Source of the DNA: Amblyomma americanum | Lineage: Eukaryota > Arthropoda > Arachnida > Ixodida > Ixodidae | DNA: 64,000 bases | Assembly (NCBI RefSeq): GCF_052857255.1 | Contig: NC_135505.1 | Location: 48,421,507 to 48,485,506 of the forward strand | Direction of reading: 5' to 3' | In this document: one piece after another, positions 1 through 9,890 of the stretch | How positions within the stretch are numbered: position 1 is the first letter of the stretch | Layout: every line of letters starts with the position of its first letter | The notes under the pieces: model-generated | Told to the model about the DNA's origin: nothing | The model's input: the letters and a program-made list of their open reading frames with translations, nothing else | Database searches by the model: none | Translations under genes and position numbers: made by a program

Positions 1-523
1 CCACGGAGAAAGGTCGGAAAACCCGAGTTATGACAGTTTAGGTTATTCACACAAGCCCAATCCCATAAACGCAAACCGCACTGGTCTGTTCGATAACCCC
101 AAGTCAAGTGATGCGAATTGAAATCCCCAACAAGCAACACATGTGATCTGCTGGCAGAGAGTAAGGAATCTAATGGCCGTGTGTCATGAACCCCAGATGG
201 AAAATATACATTTGCGACAGTAATGGGATAGAAACCAGGAACTGAACGATCCACTGCCTGAATTTCGCAATGAGCGTCCACACGCTAAAACACCAATCGT
301 GCCTTGTGACAGAATCTGGATGAAACCAACAGAAGCAAACCGCCCCCCCCCCCCCCCTTGATGGGCGGTCCATTCTAAAAATTCGATAATGTTCCATTTG
401 AAATGAAAACTCTTTCGACAACCAGGTTTTTTGAAGCGCAATGACATGAGTAGAAAATCGATTTGAAAGAGTTACTAAATCAGTAAAGGCTGATTGAATG
501 GAACGGCAGTTCCACTGCAGCAC
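1..523 (-). pseudogene. ORF2 APE-type endonuclease domain (partial, frameshifted)
   Basis: N-terminal apurinic-type endonuclease of the I-like ORF2, which would nick target DNA to prime reverse transcription. Reading leftward from 523 it begins with the family motif LQWNCRSI, then a QKTWL stretch (other copy: QET) and a DRPSRGGG turn. After the C/G homopolymer at 343-357 the frame is lost. It is regained around 230, giving ANVYFPSGV and then VGDFNSHHLTWG near bases 70-150, where D and N are catalytic-site residues. The plus-strand copy has E in place of that D, so this copy keeps the better active site but is otherwise broken. The rest of ORF2 lies outside the window. Confidence 0.8.
343..357. 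repeat. 15-nt C homopolymer
   Basis: A run of 15 C falls inside the endonuclease reading frame at a glycine-rich turn (GGGG on the minus strand). The reading frame changes across it, so length slippage, either biological or from sequencing, is the likely cause of the break. Confidence 0.9.
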
Positions 524-534
524 TCTCAGAGACC

Positions 535-1863
535 CTATTCTGCCGAGAGATCTGCAGCAGCAACTGCCTTTTCCAAAATGCTGTGGTGACCAGTTTTTCC
601 TGAATTACTCTTTTTTGTTTTGGATTGAGGGGAGCTAGACGGACCAGCAACGGCCAAAGGAGACCGGCTACGTTTCTGAGCTCGAGCATCGAGCTCCATC
701 AGCTCAACACACCCATCAATTGCTCCGGTCGTGACTTCAGGTACATGAGTTGGAGGCGTGCGCTCTTTTTGCGGCTGCATTGAAACAAGGGAAGGCGTCT
801 CCGCACTGAGTTCAGTAGGTACTGCAGGATCCACGGATGACTTCAACGCAGCATTGGAGGTCATTATAGAAGAGGTCATTTGCGCCACCATGACTTGCGA
901 TATGCACTCTGTTACTGAATTCACTAGCCGATCCATGACCTTGGCCATTGCCTTTTCAACCGCTATAGCAATCGCATCTGACAGGCTTGAATCCACGACC
1001 GCAGTCGTCTGCTGTGAATGCCACACTTGAGTACCCGTACGTCCTTTTTTTAACAATAGCCATAGCCTCGCACCTTGAGCACCGGCGCTTTTCTAACACT
1101 TTCAGCACCTTAACCTCCTCAGCACTTGCAGGGCAATTAAAATATGTGGCGGAGGGACTACCGCTGCACAAGCAACACATCTCATCTTTTGAACATCTTC
1201 CTTCACGGTCATGATTACCACCACACACACTGCACCTTGAGCTCGACTTGCAGGCGTTCGCGCTGTGGCCAAACCTCCAGCAGTTGCGGCATTGAAGTGG
1301 CCTTGAAGAATACGGATTGACCCTGAAAACCAGGGGCCACACCTTCAACTCAGATGGACAGGAGAGACCCGCAAAAGTGGCAATTACCGTTTCAGTTGGA
1401 AGTTTTGTTTCCTTGACGACCCGAGTGCACCAATGTACAGAAATCACCCCTGCGGAGGAGAGTTTCTCTAGCGTTTCCTTAGGGCTAAGGCGTGGGTCAA
1501 CCCCTCGCACCAGACCTTTAGAGCACGCCAAGTGCGGCGGTATAAATGCGCTTACCGACTGGCTTCCAAAAGCTGTGCACGTTAACAAATCCATGATGCA
1601 GGCCTGGTCGGCCGACCTGCACACCACGCCTCCTCTGCCGTACTGCCGGACATCACAGATTTTTAAGAAGTGAGGCGTAATCGCCTGTAGCGCAGTCTGA
1701 ACCGCATCCGGGTTATTGAGTCGAATGGCGCCACCATCCGATGGAACCAAGGCCACGGGAATAGTGCCGACGACACCCCGAAAGAAGGCGTCCAGGGGGA
1801 GTTGGTTAGGGGGAGGCTGGCCGACCAGGGGAAGTTCCCCTGGCCAGGAGAGGACGTCGACAT
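535..1863 (-). pseudogene. ORF1 zinc-knuckle protein of I-like element, two frameshifts
   Basis: Gag-like RNA-binding protein of the non-LTR element. I place the start at the ATG on 1863 because MSTSSPGQG matches the start of the other copy at 26275. A frameshift in the C-rich stretch near 1805-1815 moves it to the frame reading NQLPLDAFF. It then keeps long similarity (for example SDGGAIRLNNP and PPHLACSKGLVRGVD) through three cysteine-rich knuckles: CRNCWRFGHSANAC, a CSVC..H..C unit and a CCLC unit. A second shift near 1020-1030 moves to the frame reading DSSLSDAIAIAVEKA, and the C-terminus SILEKAVAAA matches the other copy. About 440 codons in total, normal for the family, but not translatable in one frame. 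Confidence 0.85.
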
Positions 1864-2094
1864 GCGCCCCTAGCGACCTGCAAGCGTTCTGCAAAAGCGA
1901 AAGACAATCAAGCAATCAGAAGCTAGTGATACGAACAGCCACCACCCAGTGAGACCACGCCCGCCTGTGGTGCCTTTGGTGTGGACTGCCAGCAAAGCAC
2001 CGACACCCTCCGTTTCGCTCCGTTTCGCTGCGCGTTCCTTCTTCATCTTCGTCCCACTTGACATGGCACATGCGCATAGGTTTGGCAGTTCGGC

Positions 2095-2670
2095 TTCGCC
2101 AGCGCGCCGCGCCGCCGGCAGCAGTAGATGCTCCGCACTACGTGGCTGGTCACGTGACCAAGCTCGTGACGAACCACGCGGTCAGCCAAGGCGCCGCGCC
2201 GCAGGCAGCTGCGCACCACGTGACCAACCACTGGACAGATTAGCGGCTCCGCCACGCTGAAGGCTCGAAATGCTACTGCTACGTGGCTATCGCAACATAA
2301 AGACAACGCTGAGAATGAAATGTAACTTGCCCAGCCGTACTTCCAGGGCATTGAGGTAGGCCTGCAAAAGCTGGTAAAATGAATGAATGTCTCTAGCAGA
2401 AGCCAAACATTGGCGTTTGTTTAGCTCTCGTTAAGGCTGGAGTGACGCGATAGCTACAGCTGGTCGACTGTAACTTGGTCACGGGACCAACCACGTGACG
2501 AAGAACGTGATCAGCAACGGCGGCGCGCCGCCTGCAGCTGCTCCGCATCACGTGACCAAACACGTGACAGCATGGGGGCGCAGCCACGGCGTGGCGGCGC
2601 CGCCATCGCCACAATGCTGCCACGCTGAAGGCTCGAAATGCTATAGTAATGTATCTATCGCTACAATATC
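2095..2670. repeat. GC-rich repeats with five CACGTG boxes
   Basis: Diverged repeats of a GC-rich unit: a GCGCCGC.GCAG run, CAGCTGC/TCCGCA, then CACGTGACCAA. CACGTG occurs at 2151, 2217, 2492, 2549 and 2561, and the first lies in the 12-nt palindrome GGTCACGTGACC. A second module, CCACGCTGAAGGCTCGAAATGCTA, occurs at about 2251 and 2620, so two larger copies lie roughly 370 bp apart. The sequence sits just upstream, in element sense, of the minus-strand I-like ORF1, but the other copy of that element has nothing similar upstream. It is therefore probably an independent repeat and not the element promoter. CACGTGAC is a generic bHLH (E-box/CLEAR-type) site; no function is shown. Confidence 0.65.
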
Positions 2671-2699
2671 TTCCCCTCAAGTGTGCCTTAGTCCTCAAC

Positions 2700-3846
2700 A
2701 ACGGGAAGAGAAAGGGGAGACAGGTAGGTTATTATTAGGAGTTAAACAGAAAATAACTTCATCAACTATAATGTGAACATGTTCCGGAATCGGGCAAGAC
2801 ATTGAGCTTTTGATACAATGATGTACATCAACCACAGGATAAGAGGATCAGATATTTGCGCCGTTTTCAGGAGGGAGGTCGGGAAATAAATGATAAAAAA
2901 CAAGGGTGGTAGGCAACAAGGACCAAAGCAGTAAATTAGCAGTTAGAGCAAAACAGGAGTTCTAGATTTTCATTCTGAACTAATTAATTCCCACTCGCCA
3001 AGCGGACAGCGGCAATTCAAATCATTTGTACTCCACGTAGATAATGTGACCCCGAGCGCGAACGATAGCCGAACAAGCAGAACAGGTTTCTTGGCGGGTT
3101 GAGAAACGCTCTCCTGACCTCCTCACACTTCGCCCGCAAGGAGAGCTGGATGCCTTGATTTTCTTCCAGCAGCTGCTTTTGACCCAATTCCCAGGCATGG
3201 AAGATATAGGATGCCGTGACTCAGGCCTAATGCGAATTTGCTGCGCTAGTACCTTGGCTCTAGTATTCGGATCCATTGCTCAGGGATGAAAGTCGTTCGT
3301 ATAAGGATAGTGGGCTAACGCTCATATTTTTGGAATTCCTAATTCTCTACGTTACATTCATAGATCCCTCAGAGTGCTCGTGCCAGCCCTATTGCATTGT
3401 TTCAACGGTTAATTCATGCGCCAGTGGCCTTTGACCGCAGGTGCTGCCATCCGTGGTGCTTGTGGGAGCCTGGTTTCCCTTCTCTTGCAACCTATCGCGG
3501 CCAATCATTAATTGAACTGCCACGGTTGACAGGTTTGACTTGGTGTACAGTGTAGAACGTCCTAAAGCGTCTCAGGCTACGGGGCCCCTAAGCGGAGGGC
3601 GCCGGGTAATTTCCTCCATTTATCTTTCATTAACGTGCAATAGCAACACACAGCAGACAGCACTAGCAGTTCGCCTGTATAAAAAATTGCCAGCTGCATA
3701 TACATTTAAAAGAGGTTTAACGGCTCTGAAGGGTCCTAATAGTGAACGTGTTTGTCTGGCCGTCGGCGGTTATTCCAGAGCCGCCTAGCAGCCGCACTCA
3801 GCGATAGCACTGCCGCTGCGATGTTTACAATTTTTCGTGGTTACAA
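2700..3846. other. No recognisable gene
   Basis: I see no family match. An 84-codon minus-strand frame at 3022-3276 has no motif I recognise. If the gypsy element to the right has a surviving 3' LTR, it should lie in the right half of this stretch, ending at about 3847, but I could not identify its other edge. Confidence 0.5.
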
Positions 3847-3919
3847 TTTCCCCCGGGTAGGAAGGAAGCCATCCTACCGCCTAAAGGCACAGTACAGATC
3901 ATGTGATCATGGTAAGGCT

Positions 3920-6900
3920 TCACACGAATGTCGTGAGCCCTTTCACGGCCACGTCGGCGAAGATCATAGGTGGTTGCCAACGGTTCGACGACACAGTTCG
4001 AAGGGAAGCTTGAGATACAACGCGGTAAAGGCCGTGGTATTTGGCGCGAAAATTCGACGACAGGCTAGGAGAGCCAGAAGGGATGCAGAACCAAACAAGT
4101 AAGCCGGTAGGAAGGGTTACATGGGTTTGACAAGAATCTCGGCGCTCTTTTGGTCGATTCCGATCATCGGACGTGAGGGATCGGGCGAGCTGGCGCATTC
4201 GTCGGCACACTTAGCAATTTCAGAAAGAGGCGCGCAGTCTGATGCATCAGGATGGTAGGGAAGAATTGTATCAAGCAGGTTCGCGTCCGTAAAGAAGAAA
4301 CAACGGACAATATCCGCGGTTGGACTGGACGATGGCAATGTAGGCACAAGTGACGAACGGAAGTACGAGGTCTCAGTTGGAATGGTGTGGACGATGTACT
4401 TGGTCAGCATGTCAACGAGTGTCCGGTTAAACGGTTCGGTGAGGCCGTCGGTCTCAGGATGGTATGCTGTGCAGGGTCTGTGAACAATGCGGCATTGTTT
4501 GAGGAGTGCCTGAACAACCTCTGATAAAAACAAACTGCCGCAGTCGCTCAGAAGCTCAGAAGGGGAGCCGGGGCGGAGAAGGAAGAAGCCACATATCTCG
4601 CTGTAGCTTCCGGAAGAGCCACCGCTTCAGCATAGCGCCTGAAACGGTCTATGGCGACTATAACCGAGCGGTTACCAGAAGGGGAAGAGGGCTGGGGCCC
4701 GTAAAAGGCGATGCCTACGCGTTCAAAGGGACGGGCAAAGCACGGTAAAGGCGACGACGGGCAAGAAAGGCGCTGCGGTGGGGACTTGCGGCATTGGCAG
4801 TCAAGGCATGAGTGAATGTACTTGCGTAAACAGCTGTACATTCAACGCCACTAGTACCGGCGCCAAAGTCGAGTGTAGGTTTTCAAAATACCAGCATGAG
4901 CAGCCTGGGGGTTACCATAGAGAGACGCGCAGATTTAAGCTCGTAAGTGGAGACGAATGACGAGGAGCTATTTTCGACTGTCGGGCTTGTAATTCCGACG
5001 ATAGAGGAGACCAGAGACCATCATGCAGATTGAAGTGGCCTGCTTGTCACCGAAGGGAGCGAGAGGCTGCCGCCGTAGGGCGGCCGGGTGTATGTTGCCC
5101 GAGAGATGTAATATAAGGGTCCATACGCTGTTCCACAGTCATGTTTGGTGGGCGCAACACAGGCAGCACGGAGTCAATGCAGGAGGAGGTCGCAGCGTCG
5201 GAAGGCAGCGGAAACCTTGAGAGTTTGTCAGCGTCGGTGTGCTTGCGTCCGGAGCGGTAGACGACTCGAATGTCGTATTCCTGAAGGCGCAAAACCCAAC
5301 GGCCAACACGACCTTACGGATGCTTCAATCACAACATCCAGCACAAAGCGCGATGATTGGTGGCTACCTCGGACGGGTGACCGTAGATAGGTATGATCGA
5401 AATTTTGTTATTGTCACACAATGGCCAAAAAATCTTTTTCTGTGTCGGAGCAATTGATCTCGGCCTGGCACAGTATGCGGCTCAGGATTTAGCTGGGTTT
5501 CAGCTAGGCAAGCAAAGAACCAATGCCCACGCCGCAAGCATCTGTGTAAAGCTGTGTCGGGGCGATAGGGTCGTAATGGCGAATGATGGGGTGGGGGAAG
5601 GGTGAAGTAAGGAGCTGACGTGAGGTAACAAAAGCTTCATCGCGCTGAGAGGACCATTGCGACAAAGAGCTCTGCGTTTGAAGCCGCGTCAGAGATGAAA
5701 TGATGGTAGCAAAACTTTAGTATGAGGCGCCGAAAGTAGGAACAGAGGGCAATGAAGCTCCGTTGCACTTTGAGTGTAGATGTATTCGGAAAGTCGGCAA
5801 CCGTGCGCAGATTTGCCTGATCCAGAAGGATGCCGGCTTTGGATGCGACACGCCGAGTATGATCAGTTGGTGAGCTGCAAAGTGGTATTTTTCAAATTTC
5901 ATTGCACTCCTGCGGTGGTGAGGCAGGTCAGCTCTTGGCGCAGGAAAATAAGATATGTAGAGAAGTCGTCGGTGAACACTAAGATGTCGTCTAGGAAGAA
6001 AAGATAGTTCTTCGAGCTCAAGCCTCACAAGACGTTATCCATCATGCCTTCGAATGTTATGGAGACATTGCAAAGGCTATAGAGCATGCTGTTAAATTCG
6101 TATAATCCGTCAGTCGTGACGAAAATTGTTTTTTCACGGTCGCATTCGGCCAAGAAAATTTTACAACATCCAGAACGCAGAACCAATGAAGAAAAGAATT
6201 CCACACCTTGCAGGTAATCGGGGTCGTCATTTATGCGAGACAGAGGACAGAGGTCTTTCTTGGTTATCGTGTTCAGGCGGCGATAATCCACATAAAATCC
6301 AATGTAGCTATCTTTCTTTCAAACCAGCACGAGAGGGGATGACCAAGGGCAATGCGGCGGCTTTTTAATCCCGCGCTCTGGCATGTCTTAGCTCGGTGAA
6401 AACTCGACGCTTGTTGCTGGCAGGCGATATGGGTGCTGTCGCACGGAGGGGGGGGGGGGGGGGGGGGGTTGGATGGCAGTCAGTATCGATGGTATGGTGG
6501 ACATAAGAAGAACGCTTGAGGGGAGACTGGCATGCGTCAAATGATTAACGAAATTGATGCAAAATCTAGAACAGCTGGTAACGGCACATAGAATCGATAC
6601 GTTAATCTATGGCGCTATACAATATGTCAGGCGGCGGTCGGGTGACAGATAGCACCAGTAAGAAAGTCCAGCGATGGAGGAAGACCAGTTCCGCGTTCGT
6701 CGACGACTTTCAGGATTTCAGCCGGTTTGACGCGTCCAAGGCATTCAGCATAAATAAAGGTAACAGGAGATAGCAGGGGGTTGCTGACGAGCATGACCGT
6801 CATTCGGGAGGTCACCATGAGAACAGCGAAGGGAAGCGGCAGGTTCTTGCCGCGAAGGAATAACTCAGAGTGAGTGAAGAGTACAGGTAGTGCGGGTTGG

Positions 6901-7421
6901 TCGCGTGGTGAGGCGGACGAGAGGGATACAAGGACGGAGGGGTTTGCAGGGGGCTCGGCGACGTGAGACACATGTACTTTGGCAGAATACTCAGGAGACG
7001 GATCGGCCAAGGAGAAGCTGGGCAGGGTAGGGAAGGTAACTTCGGCCCGGGCGCAATCGACGAAGGTGGAGTTCTCAGACAGAAAGCCCCATTCTAGAAT
7101 TACGTCTTGTGAGCAAGTTGATAGGATTGGGAATTGAGTTATGTAAAAAAACGTCTTGAATAATTCTCGTGCTCTGCACTCTGAGAGTGGCTCAACCTGC
7201 TGTGAGGTAGCAGTGCGAAGAGAAACTACAGAAAATTGCGTCATAACTTTATTCAATCTTCGGAAGAATTTCGCACCCTTACTGACACAGTAGGCCCAGT
7301 GTCCACGAGAGCACATTTTAGAACACCTTCGACAAAAAATATCAATAACGTTTGTTTGTGAGATCAGAGGCCTTTTAGAGTTCGCAGAAAGCGCAGCTCT
7401 TTCCTCGGGAACTGCGCTCAC
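3920..7421 (-). pseudogene. gypsy pol (PR-RT-RH-IN), heavily mutated
   Basis: Pieces in order along the minus strand. At 7421-6627, a protease-end stretch with CSQDVILEWGFL matching CSKDLILGLDFL of the intact element. At 6291-6025, RT with DYRRLNTITKKD, FFSSLVLRSG and DREKTIF..TDGLYEF. At 5292-5047, the RNase H to connection end with YRSGRKHTDADKLSR. At 4841-4548, the integrase zinc finger (SCLDCQCRK) and core start. At 4533-4330, integrase core with TAYHPETDGLTEPFNRT. At about 4100-3990, a C-terminal segment like the GPY/F region. In RT the usual aspartate of the LDLRSGY motif is replaced (LVLRSGC), and the YxDD box is not readable. It is a relic and cannot be translated as one protein. Confidence 0.85.
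6448..6468. repeat. 21-nt G homopolymer
   Basis: An uninterrupted G run inside the decayed gypsy pol, between the protease and RT remnants. It is a slippage-prone site and its length may be unreliable in the assembly. Confidence 0.9.
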
Positions 7422-7579
7422 TAGTTTTCCGCAGCGGAAGGGCTGGCGGGACGGCGCTTGGGGGAGAGGGAACAGCGCGCAGAGAACGAAAATGGCGAGA
7501 GGTGGGTGCCTAGCAGACGGTGGAGAAAGCAGCAGGCAGTGGGCCAGTTTTAACGCGGTGTTGCTGCGCGTAAGACGTG

Positions 7580-8112
7580 GATACAGTTGACGGCAAGACG
7601 TCAGCAGGGGAAGGAGGACGACTGTGGCGGCAGCGGGCTACATTACCGGAGAAGCCGCAGGCAAAGCAAATGGCCTCTTGTCACGAGTACGTCATGGACG
7701 ACCGTAGTGAGGGACTTCTGGCGCGAAGCGAATCGTCGGTTGTGCCCCGCGAGCCCAATTCGAGAAAACAGGCCGGGGCGTTGAGCGCGGCAGCGCTTGA
7801 GGGGCGTCCTGGAAAGGGTCCAACGGATCACGATGGTGGTCTCGTCAGGATGGAGGCGTACGTAAGAGGGGCAGCCGGTGCAGAACGGTGGAGTCAGCGC
7901 TGGCAGTGGGTACCAAACTCCTGGGACGAGGTCCAGTTTACGTGTGAACTTTTCTCTAATAAACTGCTGAACATCGTGCATGAGCTACGGCCCTCCTGCG
8001 ATAACGGCAGCAGCAGAAAGTACCTTTGCATGCAGTACGGTGTGGCGAGCGAGGACGCGTTGCTTGCGGAGCTCCTCGGAGAGGAGAGGAACGGTTTTCT
8101 CGAACGGTTTTC
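7580..8112 (-). pseudogene. gypsy gag remnant with altered zinc knuckle
   Basis: Upstream of the decayed pol, the minus strand reads a degenerate knuckle, ICFACGFSGNVARC, at about 7635-7675. This has CX2CX4-X4C spacing with N where the histidine should be. Further upstream are short Gag-like stretches such as HDVQQFIREKF at about 7945-7981. The frame is repeatedly broken. The identification rests on position and on the knuckle. The long plus-strand frame over the same bases is a shadow. Confidence 0.6.
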
Positions 8113-8749
8113 GAGGTCCCATGAGCATTATTGTTTTCAATGAAATCGTTTTATGTCATGCGCAAACGTGTTTACACTAGGGAATCGTACTTAGTTTTGC
8201 AGGCTACGTGGCAGTTTTCTTGAAAAAAGTGGGTGGAGAACGTCTGTTTTGTTATTTAGCAAAATTGCTATTTTAGATGACTACAGAGAGTAAAAAAGGT
8301 TTGTATAAACCTCATTTTCTTTCACGCAATTTTAACCAAATTTTGTATTGGAATCAACGCAAAAATCTTTCTTGCCTCGTATACTTTTGCAGCAAAAACT
8401 CACAAACACTGCTGACAGAGTAAGATATTAGCGCAGTTTTAAGGACAATAACGGAATAAAAAGGACTATGAATCTAACACTGAAATTTTTAAATCCTTTC
8501 ATTTTACTATTTCCGGACAAAATGTATACTTATAGAAGCGCTGAAGATATTTGTTTAGCCGTAGGAATCATCTTGAATTCAAGCACTCGAAGAAAACGCG
8601 AACATTGACGGATAATTTAAACATCCCCTTTGAATTTTACATTAAAATTTGCCTGGATCACATACAGTACCTTGAAATTCTATATGCCGAAAACGTGTTG
8701 CATTATATTGTATCAAACTATAAAATTAAATTACTAACGCAGGCCACAG
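8113..8749 (+). repeat. Unnamed interspersed repeat, copy 1
   Basis: This stretch aligns end to end by eye with the reverse complement of 15740-16387. Both begin GAGGTCCCATGA and share CTTAGTTTTGCA, GCAGTTTTAAGGACAA, ACAAAATGTAYACTT and AAACTATAAAATTAA in the same order. It has no coding content. The copy is interrupted at 8750 by a gypsy LTR beginning TGTCGTG, while the second copy continues further, which dates the LTR insertion as later. The family is unknown to me. Confidence 0.7.
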
Positions 8750-8956
8750 TGTCGTGTGTGTTATTATTATTCCCTGATTTTCCACTCAACGTCTCCTTCA
8801 ACCAGCGGGGTGCCGATCGCCGGTGAAGAGGTAGAAGCTCGACAGAACTCGCTCGTGAGCCCGGCCGCGACCGCTTGGCCTTTCTCTGGCGCCTGCTACT
8901 GCGGTCCTGGTCCCCCATCGTGTCTTCGACCCGCGTCGTCTGAACGACCCGTGACA
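8750..8956 (+). repeat. 5' LTR of a plus-strand gypsy element
   Basis: A 207-bp stretch starting TGTCGTG and ending CCGTGACA, with TG...CA termini. It is followed after three bases by a primer-binding-site-like sequence and then by a Gag start. No second copy of the LTR is present in the window, because the rest of the element is missing beyond 9404. The left edge is placed where similarity to the 15740-16387 repeat stops. Confidence 0.65.
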
Positions 8957-8959
8957 TTC

Positions 8960-8977
8960 TAGTGGAGGTGCTGGGTA
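8960..8977 (+). promoter_or_regulatory. Primer-binding site of gypsy element
   Basis: TAGTGGAGGTGCTGGGTA lies three bases after the LTR. It matches the site TGGTGGAGGTGCTGGGTA next to the 5' LTR of the element at 36947-42504, except for TAG in place of TGG. The sequence would pair with a tRNA 3' end reading TACCCAGCACCTCCACCA. I cannot name that tRNA with confidence. Confidence 0.65.
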
Positions 8978-9165
8978 TCGATCCCAGCACCATCCTCCCC
9001 CTCCCTCCCCTGCCTACCGCTTCGTCATCCCCTACCTCCCGCTTCGCAGAGTCCCATTCCCAGCCTGTGCCGCTGCCCCTCTGCTGAGGAGGACGAGATC
9101 CATGCCAGCCGGCGACTTCAAAGACTGAACCCTGAATTCGGCCTCTTGCCGCACATTGCCACAAG

Positions 9166-9404
9166 GTCCGTGCTAGCACTGCAGATGGCTCGATCCACCG
9201 TGAGCCAAGGCCAGCAGACCAATTATTTGCACGCACGCACCTGCTGTGGTTTACTTCCCCGTCGTTCCTCGTCCCGCTGTCCCGTTCTGTGGCGAAGCCT
9301 CCGAAGACATAGACGATTGGCTTCAACACTATAAACGCGTGGCCCGCCACAACGCCTGGACTGCGGAACATTGCCTGGAGAACTTATGTTTCTGTCTTGA
9401 AATC
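9166..9404 (+). pseudogene. Truncated gypsy Gag N-terminus
   Basis: The plus frame reads PFCGEASEDIDDWLQHYKRV followed by ARHNAWTAEHCLENLCF. This corresponds to FHGDKFKDVEDWLDGYDRV...KLRNVYFAL in the intact Gag at 40948-42294, a typical gypsy retrotransposon Gag start with the W-L-x-x-Y-x-R-V signature. The frame ends within a few codons, where the Penelope-like element begins. No continuation of this Gag was found on the far side of that element. Confidence 0.75.
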
Positions 9405-9489
9405 TAAAGTCTGACGAAATCTCGTCTGGTCGGGTAGAAGATTCATGACTGAAGAAAAAGGAACGCCGACCAAAAGGTTGTTGTTTAAA

Positions 9490-9530
9490 ACGAAGACGTT
9501 TCGGCTTCCATACGGAAGCCTTGATCACTG
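9490..9530 (-). ncRNA. Decayed hammerhead-ribozyme-like motif of Penelope element
   Basis: In element sense the order is GTGATCA, A, GGCTTCC, GTAT, GGAAGCC, GAAACGTCTTCGTT. The two 7-nt arms (plus 9503-9509 and 9514-9520) pair perfectly as stem II with a 4-nt loop. They are followed by the invariant GAAA and a tiny ACG/CGT stem III around TCTT. The first core box should be CTGANGA but reads GTGATCA, and I see no clear stem I, so self-cleavage is unlikely for this copy. Hammerheads are known in Penelope-like elements, which supports the reading. Confidence 0.5.
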
Positions 9531-9554
9531 GGCGGAAATCCCAAAGCACAAAGC

Positions 9555-9890
9555 TTAAGTACGTCGCAGTAATCGCCCCAAGCATCTTGCGTACGTAGGC
9601 GGGAGATTGCCTGCGTTGTGGTTAAGGGTTTTGTCTGTAGTTTGGATTATCAGGGATTCCAGATATCGACGTGACAGCCAATTCTTTTCTCTTGCGATGA
9701 CTGATGCTTCTTCCCAAGCTATATTGTGCGTCGCGGCTTCCACGTGTTCCGCAAGTGCATTAGATGCAATCTTTTTGTTCCTGACGTCGTTCTTGTGGTC
9801 CCTCAATGGCCTTTCGAAATTCCCGCTCTCGCCGATATAGCAGTAGTCGCAGTCTGCGCAGGGAATCTTATAGATGACGCCAGGAAATTT
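9555..9890 (-). pseudogene. GIY-YIG endonuclease domain of Penelope element
   Basis: The C-terminal endonuclease makes the target-site nick for Penelope retrotransposition. The frame begins VIYKIPCADCDYCYIGESG: the first motif GIY is VIY here, the second YIG is intact, and the CxxC pair typical of the Penelope subgroup is present. It continues with RPLRDHKNDV, an ALAEHV segment (histidine of the conserved H motif) and RYLESLII, where E is the metal-binding glutamate, and ends at 9555. A single-base shift near 9885 puts it out of frame with the RT. Otherwise the domain looks full length. Confidence 0.8.

Larger units (their letters stand above)
1..1870 (-). mobile_element. I-like non-LTR retrotransposon, 5' part, runs off window
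   Basis: This is the 5' portion of a non-LTR retrotransposon read right to left: ORF1 (zinc-knuckle protein) followed by the endonuclease start of ORF2, which leaves the window at base 1. The same two-ORF layout, with clear protein similarity throughout, occurs at 26275-31239 on the plus strand, so both belong to one family. The plus-strand copy carries an RNase H domain after the RT, which together with the CCHC ORF1 suggests the I superfamily. Both ORFs of this copy are frameshifted, so it is dead. Its 5' end is not defined; the CACGTG-rich repeats beyond 2095 are not found upstream of the other copy. Confidence 0.85.
3847..8112 (-). mobile_element. Decayed Ty3/gypsy retrotransposon internal region
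   Basis: Gag, protease, RT, RNase H and integrase signatures follow each other leftward on the minus strand in the order expected for Ty3/gypsy. Many frameshifts and stops separate them. At the left end the minus strand reads a purine tract, CCCGGGGGAAAT, directly before TGTAACCACG, which looks like a polypurine tract abutting a 3' LTR start. The right end is cut at about 8112 by an unrelated repeat, so the 5' LTR is missing. It is related to, but clearly more decayed than and distinct from, the gypsy element at 36947-42504. Confidence 0.85.

Noticed and set aside
7577..8143. 188-codon plus-strand open frame
   Set aside because: It overlaps the decayed gypsy gag on the opposite strand and the adjacent repeat. 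Its composition follows GC content and no domain is seen.
8718..9371. 217-codon minus-strand open frame
   Set aside because: It spans the plus-strand LTR, primer site and Gag start. This is an antisense shadow of GC-rich element DNA.
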